Shown here in pieces: positions 12,489 to 21,160 of a DNA stretch of 64,000 nt (the first letter of the stretch is position 1; the number at the start of each line of letters is the position of its first letter). Position numbers and translations under genes: made by a program. The DNA is taken from contig JAADJZ010000032.1 in the NCBI GenBank assembly GCA_011032825.1, positions 124,001 through 188,000 of the forward strand, in the 5' to 3' direction. Under the pieces are notes generated by a model, which saw only the letters and a program-made list of their open reading frames with translations, searched no databases and was not told the origin of the DNA. Source of the DNA: Massariosphaeria phaeospora (lineage: Eukaryota > Ascomycota > Dothideomycetes > Pleosporales).

Positions 12489-12938
12489 GTTGTTGGTTGG
12501 GTGGATCGGTAGTGGCTGTGGTGTAAGCCCACTGTGGTGAATTGGAAGTGCGGAGCCTACGGTGTTTATAAAGGAAGTCTTGGGGTTATTAACGTTCCCA
12601 AGAGCTCAGGCACCGCCGCGCCACTGTAACGTACCGTAAATTCCGTTTCACTGTTATGTTTAGCTTCAGGTGTTACAATACAAACATTCACCACTCACCC
12701 ACCAGTACAACCGTACGCTTCCCCTCCGAACTCTCATTTCACCATGCACGAATACATCCTTGAAAAAGGATAACTTGGATTCTACAAAGTTGTGTCAATT
12801 CTAACTTCCTAAGTAACGGATATCTTGACGGAGCTGCTGGAACGTAGAGAATAATCTAGCAGAATCTCAAAGACATGGCGGAGCTGTTGCGAACATGTGT
12901 CGTCTACTATACTATGTTATGTAGTGCCTTACATCTTA
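12489..12938. other. intergenic, promoter side of F-box-like gene
   Basis: AT-richer sequence between the F-box-like gene start and the left end of the transposon; nothing recognisable in it. Confidence 0.5.
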
Positions 12939-12983
12939 CCCTGCTGCCCGGCCGTCCGAGCCGCCCGGCCGTTCGAGCCACCC
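12939..12983 (+). repeat. left terminal inverted repeat of Fot1-like element
   Basis: 45 bp identical to the reverse complement of 15015-15059. It contains two direct copies of CCCGGCCGTYCGAGCC, which could be repeated transposase-binding sites. Confidence 0.93.
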
Positions 12984-13028
12984 CACCAAAACAACAACCA
13001 GACTTCAACACGCGATAAATCTATCAAT

Positions 13029-14906
13029 ATGAGCTCAATTGAGGCAGCGATTGCAGCGATCGAATCGCTAGAACCAGGAGAACAGTTCAGCTATCGTCAA
13101 GTTGCAGCAGAGTATCACTGTAACCGTACAACGCTCGCGCGGAGGCATCAAGGCATTGCAGGCTCACGCAGTACTATGGCAGAAAACCAGCAAGCGCTCC
13201 ACCCCCAGCAAGAGCAGGAGCTCTTACGCTATATTGAGCGCCTTACAAGGCAAGGCCTGCCTCCCTTACGGCCTATAATACGACGCTTTGCTTCGGAGAT
13301 CGCGAAAAAAGAGCTTAAAAAAGGCTAGGTTGATCGATATATCCAGCGCCACGACGTCCATCTTATCTCACGCTGGACCACCGGCATCGATCGCTCGCGC
13401 CACCAGGCTGACTCTCTATCAAAGTATAGCCTCTACTTCGAGCTTCTGCGCAGCAAGCTCAGCCAATACGATATCGAGCCTCGTAATATGTACAATATGG
13501 ATGAGAAGGGCTGCATGCTAGGAATACTCACTCGCTCAAAGCGGGTGTTCAGCAGGAGGCTATATGAGGAGGGGAAGATCAAGGCTCACATCCAGGATGG
13601 CAATCGGGAGTGGATAACGCTGCTGGCCTGCATATGCGCTGATGGATCAGCCCTCGCGCCTGCGCTGATATATCAATCAGCCTCAGGCTCGATACAGGAC
13701 ACCTGGCTGCAGGCTCTGAGGCCCGAGGATCGAGTATATATATCCTCCTCACCTTCTAGCTGGACAAACAACGATATAGGACTATCCTGGCTCAAACAAG
13801 TATTTGATCGATCTACGAAGGAGAAGGCAGGGCGGAGCTATCGATTACTAATCCTTGATGGCCATGGATCTCATCTCACGATGGATTTTATCGAGTACTG
13901 CGATCGGAATAGAATCCTCCTTGCAGTATACCCCCCTCATTCAACTCACACCCTCCAGCCGCTTGACGTCGTCATGTTTAAGCCATTCTCAACAGCCTAC
14001 TCAAACTAGGTAGCTGCTTTCATAGAGAGGTGCCAAGGGCTTACTTCTATGAGTAAGAGAGACTTCTATCCTATGTTTATGGCTGCCTGGGAGGCCTCGT
14101 TCAAGAAAGAGACTATACTCAAGGCTTTTGAGGCAACTGGCCTCTCACCTCTTAACCCAGAGGTGATACTCAAACGATTCAATCAGCCAGCTCAATCAGG
14201 CCAATCAAGTGATAGCGACTCCTCAGCCTTGAGCGCCTCTAACTGGCGGAAAACTAAGCGCCTTCTACGCCAGGTAGTGCACGATAGGAGTGATCCACGA
14301 GCTCAAAAGCTCAGCCGAGCCTTCCATTCTATCTCAGTTCAGAAAAGCCTTCTTACAAACGAGGCTCAAAGCCTTATGCAAGCTCTCATTAATGAGAGGC
14401 AGCGTAGAAAGCGAGGCAAGGCTCTGCCTCTAGAGGCAGAGGAGGAGTATTACGGTGGAGCTAAATTCTGGTCCCTAAGGAAGGTGAAGGAGGCACGTGA
14501 TCGCCAGGTTCAACAAGGGCTTGAAGAAGAGCAACTACAACACCAGAGAGCTGAGGCAGCTCGCGTACGTGAAGTGAAGAAGCAGAAGAAGCTTCAGGCA
14601 GCTCAACAGAAGCGTGCAGCAAGGGCAGCAGCTTAAATAATAAGGCAGGAGGAGAAGGCTCGTAAGGCTGCTGATCGAGCCTCACGACAGGCAGCTCGTA
14701 GGACTCAACAACGACTCCAGCAAGCTCAAAAAACTGCCCAAAGAGGCAAGAGGAGAGACCTCAAGGCAGCTACTAAGGCAGGCTCAAAAAAGAGAGCAGC
14801 TGCGCAGCCTCAGAGTGGTGATGATGCCTCAGGTGCTGCAGCAGGCCCACCACCATCTCAATCACGACACGGCCGAGCAATCAAGCTCCCAGCTAAATAT
14901 AGATAG
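13029..14906 (+). pseudogene. Fot1/pogo-family transposase, three in-frame stops
   Basis: One reading frame of 625 codons runs from ATG 13029 to TAG 14904-14906, interrupted by TAG 13326-13328, TAG 14007-14009 and TAA at about 14634-14636 but with no frameshift. The N-terminus has a psq-like helix-turn-helix (IEAAIAAIESLEPGEQ, 'SYRQVAAEYHCNRTTLAR'), followed by a CENP-B-like DNA-binding part. The DDE catalytic core follows: 'YNMDEKGCML', 'LLILDGHGSHLT' and 'HTLQPLDVVMFKP' supply the three Asp residues. The C-terminal tail is Lys/Arg/Gln-rich. By context the first stop replaces Trp (GK-type 'GW-VDRYIQRH') and the other two probably replace Gln, all explicable by G-to-A or C-to-T changes. The frame is otherwise well preserved, so inactivation looks recent. 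Confidence 0.92.
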
Positions 14907-15014
14907 CTATATATATCAATTAATACCTATAGAACTCAACTCTAGAATATATCGCGATAATAGCTATTGTTCGTGGCTCTACAGCCTCAAGTTAAGCTGC
15001 TGTTTTGGTGTTCA

Positions 15015-15059
15015 GGGTGGCTCGAACGGCCGGGCGGCTCGGACGGCCGGGCAGCAGGG
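15015..15059 (-). repeat. right terminal inverted repeat of Fot1-like element
   Basis: Exact reverse complement of the left 45-bp terminal repeat; followed by the TA target duplication. Confidence 0.93.
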
Positions 15060-15061
15060 TA

Positions 15062-16610
15062 CATCCGCAACGCCATGAGCAGAATCTCAGACCGTTATCG
15101 AAGCCCTATCGCCAAAACGAAAGCGTTTGCTAACTGAGACAAGGCACGGCCTCTAAATGCAAGAAGCGACTGATTGAAACTGAGACTGAGGCTGAGGCTA
15201 TGTTGAGGATCGCGTTCGGTACGGCGCTGGAACGCGACTTACTCACATTGATAATCGATCTGTTGGCTCTTGAGTCCAAGAGTCCAAATTTACGTATCAA
15301 ATCTGCTTCCGATGTCACCGCCCACTCCCGCAGCACCGATGACCGGCGCTCCTCCCTACACCGCCTCCTACATCGGCCGCGCTTTCCACCAATCACCTCT
15401 TCCGCCGCGGATTCCAACACGGCACAATCCCCATCCAGCCTAGCGCGCGCCCTTTCCCGCGCACGGGCCCCCCTCTCGCCCACCTATATAACCCCGCCGC
15501 TCCCCCGCCCTCCCTTTTTCAAATTATACTTACCTTCTTGGAACCGCTGCGCTCATGTCGGCAGCTGGTTAACTGAGATCACCTGCATTGCACAGCGCGG
15601 AGTGGTCTTGGTTTGAATCTCCTTCGGGGGCTTCACTGGGGCAATTTTTGTTGGCTATCCTACTTGTTTTCATTGATGCTGTTGCCGTATGGCGATGGGT
15701 CGAGGAAGAGATTTCTCTGGTGGGTTTTGCATGATGGGTGGGGTTTGGAATAGGCCTGGGAGATGGGTGTCCTGGTGATGCTAGTGATGGTGATCCTGCT
15801 GCTGTTGTTGTTGCTGCGGTTCAAGTGGAAGAAATTTTCTTTACGGACGGAGAGGCCTCAAGTCGCGTCGTGCCCTATGGACAGCTTAATGCCATTGTTG
15901 ACGTTGTTCGAGTTCTGGCTTGAGACCTACCTCTTAAGATCATGATAGGTGTCCGTCTATGTGTGCTGTACTTAATGCGGGCTGCTGGGCAAAATTTTCC
16001 GTCTGCCCACACGCGGCTCTGAGATAGCATCTATCACGACCGTGACAGATTTCGGTGGAGAGAGAGCTATTTCTTCGCACTCCTTCCTGTCAACAATAGG
16101 GTAAGACATGGCAGCAAGGTTTAGAGAGTGTACCGTTGCGTTGCAAAGGCCTGTTGTGTTTGGCATCCTAGGTAATAGGTACCTTCGACAGTAGCAGACG
16201 CAGTACATGTGAGATGGCACAACGAGAGCTGATACGCTCAGCAACCACTTTATTCTAGAGCCGGATATGTCCCTTCCAAACTACCCATGTATCTACAGTA
16301 CGCGCAACGATGATGGTGAGGAACTCACGCTGGTTTCGTCGCGACCGACCGTCTCTACCCTACGCGTCCAGGTCTATCGAGATCGTGGAAGGGTTTTTAG
16401 CGCGTTGTTAGAAGACAGGCGTTGCCTTTGCGTTGCCTTGTTGTAGCTGTTTGGCTGGGTATCAAGCCACCAGCGTAGATGTGCCTGAGCGAGCGATGGA
16501 TCGCTATCGGTTATCCCGAGTGAAGGCTGGTTCCTGACATGCTCCTGATACTTTGACAACTGCTTGTAGTGCCTCGATGTTATGTCATGTTCTGACCACG
16601 CCCGTTCGTC
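15062..16610. other. gene-free 1.5 kb right of transposon
   Basis: Open frames on both strands are short, Arg/Ser/Pro-rich or Leu-rich, and carry no domain I recognise. A CTG/GTT-rich stretch near 15795-15820 gives a spurious poly-Leu or poly-Val frame. The right end is probably the 3' untranslated region of the release-factor gene. Confidence 0.45.
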
Positions 16611-17225
16611 TCACCCAGCCTTCCCAGCGCCCGCAGCAGGCCTCTCATCCTCCCGAAGTTGTCCATTCACGCCCCGCTCAACTCCCACCTTCTCCGTATC
16701 CAATACACTTTCTCCCACTGCCTCTGCCTCTCCCTCTCCTTCATCCTCCAAACCTCCATCCTCTCCATCCTCTCCACCCACCCCCTCCTTCCCCTCGCTC
16801 AACCCCCGATACTTCCTCCTCTTCTTCTTATCCGCACTCGCCTTCTTCTTCCCCTTCTGCCTGGCCTTCACCCTCGTCCTAGCCCCCTCCCCCTTCTCCA
16901 ACTCCTCAATGCGATCCCCCAGTATCTTCCGCGCCATCTTGCGGTTCAAGCTGCGGCTCCGCGTGTCCTGGTACTTGACCACGATGCCCGTCGGCAGGTG
17001 TATGAGCTGCACCGCCGACGACGTCTTGTTGATCTTCTGCCCGCCCGGCCCGCTGCCCTTGAGGAACTTCTCGACGAGCTCCGCGTCGGGGATTATGCGG
17101 CGCGGGGGGAGCGGTTTGGCGAGCGCGTGAGGGGTGCTGGTGAAGGCGTGGATGCGGGCGGGCGTGCGGGTTGGGGGGGCGCGGCGGAGGAGCGCGCGCA
17201 GGGTTGGGAGCCGCGGGAGAGGCAT
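16611..17225 (-). CDS. mitochondrial class I release factor-like ribosome rescue protein (GGQ)
   Basis: Single exon of 204 residues. An Arg-rich N-terminus without acidic residues (MPLPRLPTLRALLRRAPPTR) is a likely mitochondrial targeting sequence. The domain 'LVEKFLKGSGPGGQKINKT' followed by 'SAVQLIHLPTGIVVKYQDTR' is the peptidyl-tRNA hydrolysis domain of class I release factors, with the catalytic GGQ tripeptide. A Lys/Arg-rich helix ('RVKARQKGKKKASADKKKRRK') follows, as in stand-alone rescue factors of the ICT1/Rso55/mtRF-R kind that lack codon-recognition domains. The last 60 residues are Glu/Gly-rich and less conserved. The predicted role is hydrolysis of peptidyl-tRNA on stalled mitochondrial ribosomes. 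It is divergent from the 17578 gene over about 350 bp. Confidence 0.88.
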   Translation of the reverse strand: MPLPRLPTLRALLRRAPPTRTPARIHAFTSTPHALAKPLPPRRIIPDAELVEKFLKGSGPGGQKINKTSSAVQLIHLPTGIVVKYQDTRSRSLNRKMARKILGDRIEELEKGEGARTRVKARQKGKKKASADKKKRRKYRGLSEGKEGVGGEDGEDGGLEDEGEGEAEAVGESVLDTEKVGVERGVNGQLREDERPAAGAGKAG

Positions 17226-17577
17226 TGGGCAGGGTCTAGGGGTGGTGTGTGTATAGACGGGGCTTCATGATAGCATGGCGCATGGAAAGTTCTCTGCGAC
17301 TTCTAAACACTGCGCTGCATTAAGCCGCTGTTCCGGCGGTTTGATAGCGGGCCCCATCAATCTATCGCGACGCTTCGGAGCGGGTAAATCGTGTGTTTAC
17401 GATTCGGAGCAAGCAAAATTAAAGCTCGGCCCCTTCACGAATGCAACTTGCGATCCGCGTTCGCATCGCATGTGCATCTGCTCAAACGACTTCCTCTCCA
17501 GCAAACCAATTGATTTGGCTCTCGTTTCTAGCTCTACGACTCCTCCGACGCTTCCGCGCCCCGCAACTGCCCGCACG
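17226..17577. promoter_or_regulatory. shared divergent promoter interval
   Basis: 352 bp between the start codons of two divergently transcribed genes (mitochondrial GGQ factor and SPT small subunit). No specific motif is claimed. It contains a CT-rich leader just upstream of 17578. Confidence 0.4.
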
Positions 17578-18119
17578 ATGCTCGACTCCGCATCCGTCTC
17601 GACCGTCATCCTCCTCGCCGCCGCCTCCGCCCTCCTGCTCGTCACGATGCTGTACCCGTCCTCGCTCCTCCGCTGGCTGCAGCGCAAGCGCTACCAGTAC
17701 GAAGTCACATTTTCGCTGTACATGCTGACGACGACGGAGAAGTTCATCTTCAGTACGTTCGCATTGCCACGCGCATCCATGCATTGCGCGGCCACGCGCG
17801 CCCCTTTCCAATCCAGCTGGACCTCCGCCAACCCGCAAACCACACTCATACACCTAGCTAACCGGGACAACCAGACTCGGTCCTCTTCCTCCTGCTCTCC
17901 CTGCTCATCATAGCCGCGTCGCTGTACCTGCCCGAACACATCGTGCTCATCGCCAACCGCATGTTCTACTACTTCTCCGGCGACGAGCAGACGCTCACCA
18001 CGGCCAACAAGGCCACGCATTCCATTCTCTCGTCGTCACACCTGCTGTCTACAACGGCCACGCAGTTTCTTGGGAGAGACGCGCTGGTCGGTCAGGGCAG
18101 AGCGTACATGGAGGCATGA
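17578..18119 (+). CDS. serine palmitoyltransferase small subunit-like membrane protein
   Basis: Two exons (17578-17752 and 17875-18119) with a 122-bp intron (donor GTACGT, acceptor ACCAG); 139 residues. After an N-terminal hydrophobic segment (VILLAAASALLLVTML), the core 'YQYEVTFSLYMLTTTEKFIF' is joined across the splice to 'NSVLFLLLSLLIIAASLY' and 'LPEHIVLIANRMFYYF'. This matches the small activating subunit of serine palmitoyltransferase (animal SPTSSA/B: YYQY..VT.LYMLEPWE...FNS, then a membrane helix and a MPQHI-type segment). The protein would sit in the ER membrane and stimulate the first step of sphingoid-base synthesis (Ser plus palmitoyl-CoA). The extra N-terminal helix and C-terminal tail make it longer than the animal protein. 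The assignment is by motif recognition and needs a profile search. Confidence 0.78.
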
Positions 18120-18583
18120 GGACGGGGCTGGCGGTGGACTGGAAGACATTGAGCTGAACTGTAAGGCTGTTGGGTGTGTTGGTCTCCCGGTGTTTGGAGT
18201 AGTGGATAGCTGAGCTTGATTTATGTAGAACAAGCTTGAGGGTTGTCGCATATAATGTTATATTTGCTATATTGGCCTCTTACGGAAACGGGATCTCTGG
18301 AACCAAACAGATAGATCGGCGCGCCTCCAGAAGGAGTATGCTAACTTAGCAATACAACTCTACAAAGCTACAATTCCAGTTGGCGTATTAACTTGATACT
18401 ACAAGAAACAAGAGAAAATCTAAGTTATGGGTAGCCAATATCTTATCATACATACAACACTGAACATTGACGTTGAAAGGATAACATACAGCGAACTGCA
18501 GAATACGAAACACCCAAGTAGACCGGGTAGGAGTAATTAACAAGAGTCCAGCTAGAAGCTCCAACTCATCGACATGTGAGCGC
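18120..18583. other. intergenic with third small inverted-repeat element
   Basis: Contains a copy of the 173-bp MITE family at 18277-18414 and otherwise AT-rich sequence with no supported gene. Confidence 0.5.
18277..18414. mobile_element. MITE-like element, copy C (138 bp, shortened)
   Basis: The left end CTCTTACGGAAACGGGATCT and the following GGCGCGCCTCC block match the reverse complements of the elements at 5707-5879 and 6868-7039. The right inverted repeat has mostly been lost: ACAAGAAAC runs directly into AAGAG, as if about a dozen bases of the terminal repeat were deleted. No clear target duplication remains. Confidence 0.65.
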
Positions 18584-19225
18584 TCAGTTTCCGAAAATGG
18601 CGCGTACAACGTTTGATAATGCAGCCGTAGTGTAGTTGTTGCAGGTCACCAGAGCGGGGAAATCGCTGAGACCGTCCCGATGAAACTGGCTGGCCGCGCC
18701 ATCGGTGACGAGTAGAAGGACCAACGGCACGCCAGACAAGTGCTTGCTTTCTCCGGACCTTTTCACGACGTCTCGGGCGAACTTGGCCTGTTGTTCGAAG
18801 GCGTGGGCGTTGTGATCAGTGACGTTCTCCGTAGAACAGATCACTATTATGACCACCCCGCTTGCGGGGAGAAACCCAGCGTGGGTCTCAGTCATACCGT
18901 GGTCCAGACGAAAGGGGACGTGGCGGACTTGTCTTGGTAACGCTCTTCCTAAGGGTTCAAAAGGATCCATGTCTCTAGCGAGTACAGTCGAGGGAGGATG
19001 CGGGACGAACGGAGTGAAGAGCGTAATGACTTCGGCTTCATTGAGTTGTCGGATACGGGTGAGGGTATCTGCGGGGCATCTCACAATAGAGACACTGCCG
19101 GCGGTGGGCGCGCCCTGAAGAAGTGCGGTGAGGTTCGAAACTCCAGGGGGTGGGTACACCATCTTCGGAGGATGAACAGAGTGGGTTTTGAGAGATCCAG
19201 ATGTTCTGGCTTTGCGGTCGCTCAT
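18584..19225 (-). CDS. orphan glycoside hydrolase family 3 C-terminal-like domain protein
   Basis: A 213-residue frame from the Met at 19225 (MSDRKARTSGS). The region 'SVSIVRCP', 'ITLFTPFVPHPP', 'EPLGRALPRQVRHVPF', 'GVVIIVICSTENVTDHNAHA', 'PLVLLLVTDGAASQF' and the end 'TTAALSNVVRAIFGN' follows the order of the C-terminal domain of GH3 beta-N-acetylhexosaminidases (NagA/NagZ group), including the closing 'L..L.R.LFG' signature. The N-terminal TIM barrel that carries the catalytic residues is absent, and I find no trace of it in the 1.9 kb upstream. It is either a truncated relic or a domain kept on its own. An open frame at 19255-19530 upstream could be an extra 5' exon but has no recognisable domain. 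Confidence 0.6.
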   Translation of the reverse strand: MSDRKARTSGSLKTHSVHPPKMVYPPPGVSNLTALLQGAPTAGSVSIVRCPADTLTRIRQLNEAEVITLFTPFVPHPPSTVLARDMDPFEPLGRALPRQVRHVPFRLDHGMTETHAGFLPASGVVIIVICSTENVTDHNAHAFEQQAKFARDVVKRSGESKHLSGVPLVLLLVTDGAASQFHRDGLSDFPALVTCNNYTTAALSNVVRAIFGN

Positions 19226-21160
19226 ATTTAGTCGTAGCGGGCCTGGATCCCTTCTCAATACCAAATGGCCGTAAGCACCGACTCATGCAAGAGCAATAGG
19301 AAACAGTGATATCCAGGGAACGAAGTAACAGCAAGAGATGAATCGATTTTGGCGGTAAATGGTCTTCTGTACCCGTGAGGAAGCTTTGAGAGCAATTCCT
19401 CTACGCTCACGCGCGGATTTTGGATAGTGATGTGGAGATAGGAATTGCGAAACGGAGCCTCGAGAGTATCGCCTTGCAAAAAACGATGGCGCTGGAATGT
19501 ATCGCCAACAGAGGTGAAGCCAAACGACAATGAAGAGCTTCAAATACAACCAGCAAGACAAGAAAAATACCTTGTCACCCAAGAATATCAGCCTTAATCC
19601 ATGAGGTCGTTGGGCCAAGTTGATGTATTAAGTGCTGGCGGATCGCAGACTGGACCGTGGCCTAGCTGATAATTCCTGCGAGCTTTCGATCCGTGACGTT
19701 AATTAAGAAGGACCCCTCCAGATATCACGTCAATAATGTCGATGGTTTTCAGGGTGCTACGGCATGAGAGAAGAAGACAGGTAGTACGAAATCTTGCAAG
19801 ATCTTGAGCCGTGTGCTGATAGGAAAAAGCAAGAGAGACTTACGCAGGCAGCGGAGAACAAGCTCGGAAACCAGAGGCGACAACCTCCAAGACCCCGAAC
19901 CCGCCGCTGACACACGGCATGAATGCTCCAGTGCGGCGTGGTTACACAGAAGGATTGGACGGACAGTGGTCCGTCTGGAGGAGAAGGTGGGCGTTGGGTA
20001 GCAAACGAACTCTCAACGATAGGCAGGGTCAGGTCTGGCCTATAGTGGCGAGCTTTGGTAATCCACACATGCCCACGTCGGGCTCGAGCAGGGAGTTATT
20101 GAAACATGGAATGGACTGGCGAAACTAAGAAGCTCAGACACGGCTGTGATTGAGTGAGAGTGGTTATCCTCAGGGCCGAGTGGAGCCCCTTGGCCGGGCG
20201 CGCAACCTTGGAACGGAACGAAAGACGACATTATCCATGCCGTGGGTCGATAGAGGCCAGTCGAGTCGAACCAGGCAGCCAGTTACCGGGGACTCGAGCT
20301 GATTCAACGCATTCGCTACATGTACGGCATCGTCAGACATGTATGGCGCGCGGGGGTCGTGACTCTTCCAGCCATCTCTGCAGACGATGTTGCAAGTTGA
20401 CCGCTGGACAGACGGATGCTGGCCATTCAGGAACGGGCGAACGCGCGCCAGCCGACAAGAGACTATCAATTGATGCTTGCTGTGTAACGTGGTAATCACT
20501 TTATGGAAGCTGTCGGCCAAAGGCGAAGGCCTGCCCAGTGACTGGAAATTCATGCAAGTGACTTCTGCAAGATGCTGTAGGCGTGCAGGAATCGGGCGCC
20601 TGCGAGCCCACGAACGGGTAATCGATGCGGGCTGTGGGCAACGCTGACTGGGCGCGACCGCTAGCGAGCCGTCAAGTCCGTTGAGTGCTGCACTGAGGTG
20701 ACAATGGACAATGGACATTACGAGGGGAGGCATATGGAGGCGGCTGAGTAACACGCGCAGAGGAGGTGAAAGGGATGGAGACACAGAACGTGGTGTGAAG
20801 GGGCATGCACGACCGACCCACGCTAACGCGGCCATGGCCGGATTTGAGGCCGATGCTAGCCAGCCTTGATCGCAGCCTTGATCGCATGCTCTCCGTAGCA
20901 GCACAATCAGACATAGAGTAATAAGCTCCCACCTGTGTGCGTGTGCGAGGCATCTGTGTGGGAGTGGCCAGCGCGGAGGTTCTGTCCGAGTCGCGCTAAT
21001 CCCGATGTGGTCAGGCGGCATGCCGCCCGTCGCGTTCGCGAGTGTATCATAAGCTCAACAACACCATCAACTGCTGACCGGCCGCAGTCTCACTGCGTGC
21101 ATAAAGGAATAACAACGGGATGCCCTCTTTCGTTAGCAACGGTAAAAGCCTGGTGATTCA
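19226..21160. other. gene-free 1.9 kb
   Basis: The longest open frame (20170-21021, minus) is Arg/Pro/Leu-rich with no domain and overlaps open frames on the other strand, so I do not accept it. A 12-bp direct repeat (CTTGATCGCAGC) is seen at about 20865-20885. The right end is the promoter region of the CENP-I gene. Confidence 0.45.

Larger units (their letters stand above)
12939..15059 (+). mobile_element. Fot1/pogo-type DNA transposon, complete ends
   Basis: A 2,121-bp element bounded by perfect 45-bp terminal inverted repeats (12939-12983 and 15015-15059, beginning CCCTGCTGCCCGGCCGTCCG) and flanked on both sides by TA (12937-12938 and 15060-15061), the target duplication expected for the Tc1/mariner-pogo superfamily. 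Inside is a single transposase frame in one reading frame (13029-14906) broken by stop codons. TIR length, TA target and the encoded protein fit the fungal Fot1 group. The ends are intact although the gene is dead, so the copy could still be moved by a transposase supplied elsewhere. Confidence 0.93.

Noticed and set aside
15601..15640. GGTTTGAATCTCC resembling a tRNA B box
   Set aside because: No matching A box, acceptor stem or anticodon arm could be folded upstream.
15738..15945. Small Leu- or Val-rich open frames that look like a membrane protein
   Set aside because: They derive from a CTG/GTT-rich run read in two frames; no conserved context.
20170..21021. 283-residue minus-strand open frame
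   Set aside because: Arg/Pro/Leu-rich, no recognisable domain, no supported splice structure; it overlaps alternative frames in the promoter region of the CENP-I gene.
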